Source of the DNA: Blakeslea trispora
Taxonomy: Eukaryota > Mucoromycota > Mucoromycetes > Mucorales > Choanephoraceae
Assembly (NCBI GenBank): GCA_025331445.1
Contig: JAIWNE010000042.1
Span: 1-64,000 of the forward strand
DNA: 64,000 bases
Direction: 5' to 3'
Positions within the stretch are counted from its first letter, which is position 1. Each line of letters starts with the position of its first letter. The notes beneath the pieces are model-generated. The model did not search any database, was not told the origin of the DNA, and was given only the letters and a program-made list of their open reading frames with translations. The translations under genes were made by a program, and so were the position numbers. Positions 54,952-64,000 of this stretch are shown here, piece by piece.

Positions 54952-56709
54952 GCTTAGAATTAGGTGACAAGAGGTTCTAAAAAAAAAGAAAATAATGAAA
55001 TGTGCATTGATTCTCAGAGATTATATCAGAGGGAAATCTGTACTAGTGGTGAAGCCTTTCTTGAGTCGAGACATAGTTCTGAAGAGGCCCTTCTCTCTTT
55101 TTTTTTTCTTTTTTTGCTTGAGTTGATAGCACAGGCAAGTTATTATTTCAAGAAAACTATCATTGTTATTGGTAAAAATCAAAGTATATTGCTTCTTTTT
55201 CAATAATTATGCAATTTGCTGACGGAACCATTTTAAGTGTCAATGTATGATGCCCTGGTGTATTTTTTTTCTTCATGTTCAAATACATTAGTCGCTTGAT
55301 TTAAGAGTTACTTGCTATAAGAATATTCTCAATACAAAAGCAATCCTTTGGCTAATGATCGCTTCAAGCGCTGAAATGTCATTCAATTTAAATGAACGCC
55401 CGATATAAGAGTGCATTTCTCAAGTATATGAACACTCTTAAACAAAGCGACTATTGTAGTCATATAAATTGTCTGCATTCGTTTAATTGAAAATCAATTG
55501 CTCTTTATATGTAGGAATTTTTAAATCATCTGCACTAATGTTGTGTAAGTCGTACATACACATCCCAAATGCGAGACATGAAGAAAAGAATATCTTACTT
55601 TGCTTGTGGACTGCTTAATGCTTAAAAGGCTCAATAGTTGATTGTACATCATGCTGATAAAAAAAGAAAACTCATCCCATGTTCTTGGGCTAAAAATTGC
55701 ATAATCTTATATCCTAATGGTATTAGATTAATACTTTATTAGTAAGTGTCAGTGTCTTTGGTATTATCATTTCTTTGGCTCTTTTCTCTCTGGATACGAT
55801 TTGGTTGTAATATTTAGAATGAGAGAGCAATTATGTGCATTGGTTGCCTTGTTAACAGAACAGCAGGCTCCCCCTTTTTTTTTTTCAAAAGTACGCATTA
55901 TTCTCAACATGAACTTGGAGTCATCCTTCCAAGCTTGAAATTGTCTCTTTTCATTTAATTTAAAAGAGTAAAGAAAATCGGTTTATCGAAAAAATCTTAT
56001 CTTATCTTTAAATTTTGATCAAAAGAGTCAATATGACACTCTCAAACAAATTAAGATTGCAGACTATGACAGCCAAGTACATTGTGCTTTCATGAAATGT
56101 TTGATCTTTATTCAGTATGGTAAAATCAGTTTTGGCACAAGAAAAAAATAGAGAATCACAGTAGAGATTCAAGCACTTTGCCATTGCCAATGAGATTATC
56201 ATTGTTTCTTTCTGTTACTACTAGAAAAGAGACAAGCATGAAACATTTCTTTACATGTCATAATCCATATCAATCTTACCAAATTCGGAAATCATTTCCT
56301 CACAGACATAACGTATGAGCCCAAAAAGTGTGCCGATCTTTTTATGAGATGTGCCAATAATTTCGGGAAATAGTATACAAATGTGCAAGTACTGTTAAAC
56401 TAACACTGATGACGACACACAGGTAATTCCCATGGTTACAAATCTCCCTTTCTTAGTCTTGGTCTTTTTTTTTTCTTTCTCTTTTTCTTCTTCTTTCTCT
56501 TCTTCCTCTCTGTCAAGAAGACATTACTTGTTACTTCCCGTTTTGTGATCGATATACCTTTTTCGCTAAGAAGCGAGAGAAAGAAAGAAAGAAAGAAAAA
56601 AAAATTAGGCTCCTTTACTTTGTTTAAATATAACGATTTTTTTCTTTTCTTTTTTTCTTTTCTACTCTAATAACAATAGCAAACACAACACACTCTAATT
56701 ACAGCCTGA
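54952..56709. other. Intergenic region with MITE copy
   Basis: Apart from the MITE at 55286-55456 nothing is recognisable. The right end (56460-56700) is a CT-rich leader for the kinase gene. Confidence 0.5.
55286..55456. mobile_element. MITE, Tc1/mariner type, copy 2 (171 bp)
   Basis: Starts CATTAGTCGCTTGATTTAAG, ends with the inverted form CTTAAACAAAGCGACTATTG, and is flanked by TA (55284-55285 and 55457-55458). Length and ends match the copy at 5187-5359, but this copy is more diverged. Confidence 0.75.
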
Positions 56710-58310
56710 ATGGAACACAATCCAAAGGACATCGTCGTTGGCGAACAATGGTTAGTTTTAGCCAAGATTGGGCAGGGATCTTTTGGCGAAGTTTTCAGAG
56801 GTTTGTCTGCATTAAATTAATTTACAACTCCACTTTTATTAAGCTATTTTTAAACAGTCGAAGACATCGCATCAAAACAGCATTTTGCCATCAAAAGAGA
56901 ACCTCTTGATCTTGAGCACCCACAGCTACATCATGAAAGCAAAATCTATGATATCCTAAAAGATGGACGTAAGATATCTAGTCCCCCCTTTTTTTATTAT
57001 TAGCAATCCTTCTCTTTCTCTCTCGCTCTCTCTCTCTTTTTTGCTGTTTTTTCTTAGCAACTGACTTATTTCTCATTCTCACACTATTTTAGCTGGTATA
57101 CCAACTTGTCATTGGTATGGTCAATTTGATGGCTTTGACTGTATTGTCATTGACTTACTTGGCACAAGTATCAAACAGCTTCAGGAAGCAGTACGATTTA
57201 TACCATTGGATGTTGTCATTGATCTAGGTTGTCAACTGGTACATAGATAATATCTTTTTTTTTCTTTGAAAAAGACATCATGTGTTCTTATTGAGTTCTT
57301 TTTTTTTTCTCTATTGACCTAAATAATTGAAACCTAAAAAAAATGCTCCTATGCAGATATCCACTTTGGAATACATTCATGACAAAGGCATTGTATACCG
57401 AGACATTAAGCCAGAAAATATCCTTTTTTCAGCTTCCTGCACCATGCCAAACGAACCATACTTTGAACCTCCTATGCATAGCCCACCCCCTTCTCCACCT
57501 TCTTGTCGCTCCATCCTAAATGGTTGGGACAAAAAGACATCTGTTTATTTAGTTGACTTTGGACTTGCCACCTGGTGGCGTAACCCAAAGACAAAGAAAC
57601 CTTACCCTGAATGTAAGAAGCCTATCAAATACAAAACAGGCACAGCTCGCTATGCTTCTCTCAATGTACATCGTGGTCGTACACATGCCAGACGCGACGA
57701 TTTAGAGAGTTTAGGCTATGTGTTATTGGATTTGTTGCTTGCTGGTGAACTACCTTGGTCTGGCATCACTGCAAGAACTTGCAAGCAAGGCTGGGATCAT
57801 TTGAAAAGTATCAAGGAAGAAATGTTACTAGAAGATATTTGTCTAGGTCTACCACGAGGTATTATGGATTTCATTGGCTATACTAGGCGACTTCGGTATA
57901 ACGACCGACCAGACTATGACCATCTGAGACGCTTGTTACGTGGGTGTCTCGAGTCAGGTCCGTTTTCTAAACCCGTTATGTCCCACGCTAATTCGAGACT
58001 TATGCCATCTCCACCTCGATACTATCAACCATCTCACCCACCTTCTCATACAAAGAAGTATCATACAAGAGAACATAGTCATGAGTCCTATCTTAAAAGA
58101 AGGCCTTCAACTGGTGGCTATAAGCCTAAATTAAATCATGAAGACGACAGTGTTTTCAAAATGGATGATCTTGTCAAAGAACTACCCTCGCACAAGAGCT
58201 ATCATTCATCTTCTATGCCCCGCCGTTACAGTCGCAATCATTCTTCTTCTTCACAAAATCGTAGTTACCGGAAACACAATGGCTGGAATAGCCAAGCAAT
58301 CCATAGTTAA
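56710..58310 (+). CDS. Casein kinase 1 family protein kinase
   Basis: Ser/Thr kinase of the CK1 group. Exons 56710-56800, 56858-56968, 57093-57238 and 57357-58310 give about 433 residues. The Gly loop is KIGQGSFGEVFR, and the ATP Lys is in FAIKREP. The catalytic loop is YRDIKPEN (Tyr for His, common in CK1), and the magnesium site is VDFGLA. An insert of about 35 residues rich in Pro/Ser (MHSPPPSPPSCRS) sits between the catalytic loop and DFG. The substrate-binding region is GTARYASLNVHRGRTHARRD, and the CK1 lobe ends PDYDHLRRLLRGCL. The Ser/Tyr/His-rich tail has no Cys lipidation motif, so a soluble form is likely. The upstream leader is long and CT-rich. Confidence 0.9.
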
Positions 58311-60077
58311 TCATGGAACAAATAAAGCCATCAACAAATATTAAGTTTAATGGAAAAAAAAAACTGGCCTCTCATTGTCTTCCACAAATAGAAATGAGCA
58401 TCTGCCTACCACTCAAGTTGTAACATAAGGCCTTGGGAATTAATACATTTGGTCATTTTAGAAATTCAGACAGGAAGTTGCTCAATTTTGTTTAACAATA
58501 GTAATGTTAGTCTAATGCATGCCAGTAAATAATGGTATCAGAAATAACTTGAATAACATGTTCTGATTTTAGAGTCTATTTTTCTTTAGAAGTAGTTTAT
58601 AAAACTGAGAAATCAGATCATGAATCAACAAAAAGAAAGAGTTATAATTCCAAGCCAGAAGACATCGTGTCTAGACATTTTTAATAGATTTTCTTTTTAG
58701 TGTCTAATTGATAATTAAGACTCGTAATTTATCATGCCATACCGAAAAATAAGCTTTAAAACAAAGTCAAGCCACCTGTTTCTTTATTCTAGACAAACGT
58801 CGATTTGTTCCAAGCTTTTGTATCTTCTTCTCCCTTTTTCTTTTTTGCATACACCAACCTTGATGCTTTCTTCAAAGCTCGCTGTTGTTACACAAGAAAT
58901 CGAGACTTATTTATATACGTCAAGAATTGAATGCATTCGAATGAAATCCATTTTAGACGGGCTAAAATGCCATCAAGCAGTAGCCAATAATTGATTACTT
59001 TGACAAAGAGTTCGTATTTTTGTTATATTGAAGGGTGCACGAGTGTTGAGAATAAAGCAGCCAGTTGCTAGCATTTGATTAGATTAGATTAAGCATTGTT
59101 ACAACAACATGAAGAGAGCAAATATGGTTGGAAGATTAAAATGTAACATTTTTTTTTTTGCATCTGTATTGTCGGAACCAAATAAGCTTGCAATCTCTTT
59201 CCCTTGATGATGTTCTTGTCAGAAAGCAAAATACATATGATAATTAAATACAATGAGACCGAAAAAGCTCAGATAAATGTTTGTGATAGTTTTCATTCGC
59301 ATCTGTTTCTTCCTTATGAGCCCTGTTTGAAGAATTTTGAGAATTGATAGCAGAGCAAAAGCGCACGGTGGAACAGAAGAAAAAAAGAGATACTCTCTCG
59401 ATCAATCACTGTATATTCGAGTGAACACATGCTTCTGCAGTCTACTCAAGCTCTTTTTTCAAAAGTCTGATATATCAAAAGACTAGTGTCTTGACTATGC
59501 CATTAAGGTCAATACTAAAAAAGAAAGGCACAATGCTTAATTCTTGATATCAGAGTCAAAGTATATGACAGAGACTGAATGGTTCAACTTGCTAACGATC
59601 AGAAAGTATTCCGGTTTATAATTACTTTGGGAGGAGGGGGTTTTTTTCTCTAGTTTTCCAAGTATAATGTATGCTGTCCGAGTGTCTTTGTTTGAAAAAA
59701 GTTACAGCTTTCTCATCTTCTTTCACTCTACTTGAAATCTACAACTGAAGTAACTTATTACACATAATTGATAACAATCTTGTGCTTTTATGTCAGTTGC
59801 TTGACTACCATATAGCTGATTCACTATCTAATTTCATACAATAATCTTGACTTCAATTACCCTGAAGCTTTTGAAACGAAAATAAAATGATCGAACCAAT
59901 ATTTACAGGAAATCTTCTGAAGATCATTAGTTGCTCCGGATTAGGCCGGTGTTTTATTTTGAGTGGTGGGAATTAAAATACTAATAGAAAAAAAGGCACA
60001 TAAAGATGTCAAAACGCATATAAGATCATCTTTCTCTTTTTCCTTTTTTTCTTTTTTTGTCTTTTACTTGAACTAGT
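58311..60077. other. Intergenic region, no gene seen
   Basis: About 1.8 kb of AT-rich DNA. Short frames (for example near 58734) lack protein character. The right end is a T-rich leader of the dehydrogenase gene. Confidence 0.5.
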
Positions 60078-61549
60078 ATGCTTTCTCGTCAATTACTACG
60101 CACACGTACACTTATTGCTCCCCGTCTTGTATCAAGAACAATGGCTTCTAAAGCCTTTGTCAAGTACAACTGGGAAGATCCTCTGAATCTCGAAAAGCTT
60201 TTAACAGACGACGAAATAGCTGTCCGTGACGCTGCTAAAAGCTACTGTCAAGAACGTCTCTTACCTCGTGTTATTCAGGCTTACCGCAACGAATGTAAGA
60301 CATTAAGCGATATGAATATCATCCATAATAACATGATGTCATTCCGTAGCATTTGATAGAGATATTATGTATGAAATGGGTGAACTTGGCTTCTTGGGTT
60401 CCACCATTAATGGTTATGGTTGTGCAGGTGTTTCTTCAGTTGCTTATGGTTTGACAGCACGCGAAGTAGAAAGGTAATGGGAAACAAAACGGTTGAAAAA
60501 TAAGAGATGTCACGCTCAGGAGCGTGAGAAATTACGGAGATAGCGATTAGGCCTAACATTTAAACATAGTGTGGATTCAGGTTATCGATCTGCAATGTCA
60601 GTACAATCTTCACTTGTGATGCATCCAATCAATGCCTATGGTACCGAATCTCAAAAGGAGAAATACCTCCCTGCATTGGGTAAGATTGATATAGACAACA
60701 GACCATATACAAAAATTAACTGTTGATTGTTCAATTTCTCTAGCCAAAGGTGAAAAGATAGGTTGTTTTGGTCTTACAGAACCTAACCATGGTTCTGACC
60801 CCAGCAGTATGGAAACAACAGCCAAGAAGGTAAATGGCCATTATGTTTTGAATGGTTCAAAGACTTGGATTACCAATTCTCCTCTTGCCGATGTCTTTGT
60901 TATCTGGGCTAAAAACCTGGATGAAGGGGGAGCTATTCGTGGTTTCATTCTTGAAAAGGGTATGAGCGGTTTAGAGGCTCCTGTCATCAAGGGCAAGTTT
61001 TCTTTACGTGCCTCTACGACAGGTATGATCATGATGGACAATGTTGAAGTTCCTGAAGAGAATATGCTACCCAACGCAAAGGGTTTGGGTGGTCCTTTTG
61101 GCTGTTTGAACAATGCTCGCTATGGTATTGCATGGGGTGCACTTGGTGCTGCAGAGGCCTGCTTGGAGCAAGCTAGATCATATACATTAGACCGCAAGCA
61201 ATTTGGACGTCCTCTTGCTGCTAATCAACTCATTCAAAAGAAATTAGCTGATGCCAATACAGAAATTGCTATCGGTTTGCAAGCCTGTGTACAAGTAGGT
61301 AGACTTAAGGATGCAGGTGAATTAGCACCTGAGATGATCTCCATGATTAAGCGTAACTCATGTGGCAAGGCTTTGGCTATTGCTCGTGAATGTCGTGACA
61401 TGCTTGGTGGTAATGGTATTTCAGATGAATACCATATCATTCGACATGCAGCTAACCTAGAGGCTGTAAACACATATGAAGGTACACATGATGTACACGC
61501 CTTAATTCTTGGTAAAGCTATTACAGGTATTCCTGCTTTCGCTAATTAA
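60078..61549 (+). CDS. GCDH: Glutaryl-CoA dehydrogenase, mitochondrial
   Basis: FAD-dependent acyl-CoA dehydrogenase that oxidises and decarboxylates glutaryl-CoA in lysine and tryptophan breakdown. Exons 60078-60294, 60350-60473, 60570-60679 and 60744-61549 give about 418 residues. The N-terminus is a mitochondrial signal ([20 protein letters not shown]). Family landmarks: [47 protein letters not shown] and [14 protein letters not shown]. The catalytic Glu is in [18 protein letters not shown]. All are characteristic of GCDH within the acyl-CoA dehydrogenases. Phases agree at every junction. Confidence 0.95.
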
Positions 61550-61665
61550 ATATACATTCATATTTCTTGATATAAACTGGTTTATTTTAACTTTTTGCAT
61601 GTATATGTGTGTATTTTTGTACATTTAAAAAGAGAGAGAGAGAGAAATAAAGGGTATGAATCAAT

Positions 61666-63753
61666 TCAAATCGGATGCTCTTCGTTTTGATGATGGGATA
61701 AATATTCTTGAAGCGATATCTTTCTTACTTTTGGTTTTTCTTCTCCATTCTCTTTATGCACAATGGGTGTATTTACATTGTTGTTTGAAGAAGTGTTTTG
61801 GTAAGCTTGTCGCAGCTCATCTTCGTCGAGTAAAATAGTAGATGCATCACTCAGCTCGCCTGGGTCAATATCGAGCATGTCTGCATCATCTTTCACTATT
61901 TCAATATGCGATTCTTCTTTTTCTGCTGTCAACTTTCTCTCTTCCTCTGCTGTCAACTTTCTCTCTTCCTCTGCTGTCAGCTTTCTCTCTTCATCTGCTG
62001 CCTTAGTACTTGAGTCTAATCCGTTCATGTTGTGTTGAATATCGTTTCTTTTCTTTTCTTCGTCCGGCTTGTCAGATGTATCCTTGACTGCCTGTTTGGC
62101 TGTCTGATCCATTGTATGTTTGTTTAGATAATCGCGCACCCATAACTTTTTGCGAGGCAATATGACAGCAGATCTATCCATTGTATCTTGCTTTTTGTCT
62201 TCTTCTGCCGTCTTGAGCTTTTTCACTGATAGAAATTGGTTATTTTTCTTGCGGCGTATCCTATTCAATCGGTTGATATCTTCTTCGGAATCTTCTTTAT
62301 CTGAATCCTCAAAAACAGATAAGCTAGACAAGGAAGATAAAGAGGACGCGTCTGCATTATCTTCAGTATGGCTATCTGGAGCTAGTCTTCTGTCATTGGA
62401 TGTGGCTGGTAAATCATCGCCAATATCGATGTCTCCTTCAACATCAAGCAATTCTTCATCTGAAGTCTCTCTAGACAAGTCTAAGTAATGTTTTATCAAC
62501 ATCTCTGCATGTCGCTTGGCCCAGACAGTCGCCTTACCTTTTTCCTGTTTTCTCATCAATCTAATTCTTTCCATAACTGGTTTTGGTTTAAGGAGAATGA
62601 TAGACGATTTTCTACGACCACGCTTCTGACCCAGTGATAGATTAACAGTAGGTGGCTTGATGGCTGCTTTTTCTTTTGAAGAGGATAAACATGGTCTTTT
62701 GAGATATTCAATCAGACATTTCTTCTTATTGACACATGCACAGCTACCAAATTCTTTTTCCAGTCGATTCAGCATAGTCTGAATATTTGCCTTTCGCCGT
62801 CTTTCTTCTTCTTCGTCAATGACTTGATGTCGGTCGTTCTCAATATCGTCTGGATGACGACGTTGTTTGTTGTGTTGCTGATGCCAGCCCATGTTCTCTT
62901 TCCAGGCAATATGGCCACGCTGCCAATTCCAACTGATAGTCACCTCTTGCCCCTTTTCAATCAGATGACGAGCAAATAGTCCGAGGTGAATTGCTTTATC
63001 GTCTCGAGAATAGGGCAAGACTACATTGCGTAGCTCAGCGTTTGGATGACATGAACGGCGAATGTATCTAGCCTTATTACCAAATTGCCGTGTATCAATA
63101 CACAAGTCCAGTGTAGGATAGAACATAATATGGCTTAGTGGCGTACCCAAAATGACAAAATCGTTGATTGGATCAAATTTGAATTCTGACTTTAACATCA
63201 CATCGCCTGTCACTTCCATTAGATAACGTAAAGGTGGGATTGAGCGGTTAGCAAACAAGCCTTGATTAGAAACCGGTGTATCAATCAAAACACCTTTCGA
63301 CAATAAAGTAGTCATATCCATAGCAACAAATGGTCCGTGGTCATAGAGTAAGGGCCCTATAGGTGGTATATCATCATGTTGTTTCCAACGACGGCTCCAA
63401 CGCTCTCTTGCCTCACGAAAGATAGGATTCACATATCGAGATATAATGCGGCATTTGGCGGGTTTCTTTCTTTTCCCTTTATTGACTTGGTCATCTGCTG
63501 CATCAAGCTTGCTCAATGTACGCTTAGGTATTGGAATACGTTTTGACAGCTTGGGCCGCTTTCGTTTTATGCAGCGATCGCATAGATAGTGGTCAGGTAT
63601 AGTTGCCTGGGTGATCTTTACACAGTATGCGTGTTGCCAGACAAGACATCGCTCGCACTGAATTGTGAATCCATCATCTTCTGTTGAAGGACAAACACAT
63701 CGGATAAGTCCCGTATCTATTGGTTGATATTGAAATTCAGTAGTTGTTGACAT
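61666..63753 (-). CDS. PHD finger - SET domain protein, Set3/MLL5 type
   Basis: Chromatin regulator; yeast Set3 belongs to a histone deacetylase complex. Single exon, 695 residues. The PHD finger is near residues 17-62 (CVCPSTEDDGFTIQCERC and HAYC..CDRC). The SET domain is around residues 130-290: NQGLFANRSIPPLRYLMEV, RYIRRSCHPNAELRNVV and GQEVTISWNW. The RRSCxPN form in place of NHSCxPN is the mark of the Set3/MLL5/SETD5 branch, whose members are reported to have little or no methyltransferase activity. A tandem ERKLTAEE repeat (about 61925-61995) lies near the C-terminus. It converges on the dehydrogenase gene (116 bp between stops). Confidence 0.88.
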   Translation of the reverse strand: MSTTTEFQYQPIDTGLIRCVCPSTEDDGFTIQCERCLVWQHAYCVKITQATIPDHYLCDRCIKRKRPKLSKRIPIPKRTLSKLDAADDQVNKGKRKKPAKCRIISRYVNPIFREARERWSRRWKQHDDIPPIGPLLYDHGPFVAMDMTTLLSKGVLIDTPVSNQGLFANRSIPPLRYLMEVTGDVMLKSEFKFDPINDFVILGTPLSHIMFYPTLDLCIDTRQFGNKARYIRRSCHPNAELRNVVLPYSRDDKAIHLGLFARHLIEKGQEVTISWNWQRGHIAWKENMGWHQQHNKQRRHPDDIENDRHQVIDEEEERRRKANIQTMLNRLEKEFGSCACVNKKKCLIEYLKRPCLSSSKEKAAIKPPTVNLSLGQKRGRRKSSIILLKPKPVMERIRLMRKQEKGKATVWAKRHAEMLIKHYLDLSRETSDEELLDVEGDIDIGDDLPATSNDRRLAPDSHTEDNADASSLSSLSSLSVFEDSDKEDSEEDINRLNRIRRKKNNQFLSVKKLKTAEEDKKQDTMDRSAVILPRKKLWVRDYLNKHTMDQTAKQAVKDTSDKPDEEKKRNDIQHNMNGLDSSTKAADEERKLTAEEERKLTAEEERKLTAEKEESHIEIVKDDADMLDIDPGELSDASTILLDEDELRQAYQNTSSNNNVNTPIVHKENGEEKPKVRKISLQEYLSHHQNEEHPI

Positions 63754-64000
63754 TTCAAAAAAGGGAGAAGAAAGTAGAAAGATAAAGCAAGTTTCAACTG
63801 CTTTTTTTTATGTACTATGAGTTATATTCGCTTCTTTTTTTGTTGTTATTTCTTCTGTGTACTCTCCAAAAAGAGAGAGAGAGACAGGAAAAAATGAGTG
63901 AGAGAAAAGAAAGTGTGTCTGCTTCAAGTTCAGCTCAAATATACTCCGCTGAGGTGATACAAAGTAGCATTGTAAGAATGCTTCAAAGTTACAGTGCATA
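63754..64000. other. Leader and promoter of the PHD-SET gene
   Basis: Upstream region of the minus-strand gene, with GA/CT tracts (63870-63890). No further gene is recognisable before the window ends. Confidence 0.4.

Noticed and set aside
58734..58994. Plus-strand frame of 86 codons
   Set aside because: Isolated in an AT-rich intergenic region, with no family resemblance and no leader or neighbouring exons.

Overview
The window reads as nuclear DNA of an early-diverging filamentous fungus, most likely Mucoromycota (Mucorales-like). The DNA is AT-rich. Genes are split by many short GT-AG introns, mostly 50-80 bases, and intergenic spaces are tight. The gene set is eukaryotic: V-ATPase subunit a, cytochrome c peroxidase, HEN1, an RFC clamp-loader subunit, NRDE2, HP1, casein kinase 1 and glutaryl-CoA dehydrogenase. 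Decayed MULE, Tc1/mariner and TnpB/Fanzor-type sequences fit this group. The exact species cannot be told from the sequence.

Left part (1-10 kb). A BAR-domain gene (minus strand) and the V-ATPase subunit a gene (plus strand) diverge from what seems to have been one promoter. That promoter is now split by 5.7 kb of foreign DNA. The inserted DNA carries a broken MULE transposase, an unrecognised multi-exon gene interrupted by a MITE, and two further coding remnants. It is flanked by perfect 156-bp direct repeats, so each host gene keeps a copy of the promoter core.

Middle part (10-41 kb) is mostly ordinary, gene-dense sequence. It holds an M13 (neprilysin-like) membrane protein whose active site looks dead, an SPX-RING protein, a PY-motif membrane protein, an acidic coiled-coil protein with an RNase-H-like region, cytochrome c peroxidase, a small secreted protein and an importin-alpha-like protein. 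These are followed by a C1/dysferlin (Pex24-type) protein, HEN1, a PlsC acyltransferase, a VAP/MSP protein, a divergent bystin-like gene, SNRNP27, complex I subunit NDUFB9, an HP1 protein, RFC5 and an ankyrin protein. Several neighbours are divergent (shared promoters of 124-208 bp) or convergent (stop codons as little as 23 bp apart).

Accessory island (41-49.7 kb). This is gene-poor. It holds two decayed Tc1/mariner transposases in tandem, GC-richer non-coding blocks, an 853-bp element with long terminal inverted repeats, several tandem repeats and a fossil of a TnpB/Fanzor-like RNA-guided nuclease.

Right part (49.7-64 kb). Ordinary genes return: a Cys-rich two-helix membrane protein, NRDE2 (14 exons), casein kinase 1, mitochondrial glutaryl-CoA dehydrogenase and a PHD-SET protein of the Set3/MLL5 type. 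A second copy of the MITE lies at 55.3 kb.

All exon boundaries were found by eye from splice consensus, reading frame and family alignment from memory. No database search was run.
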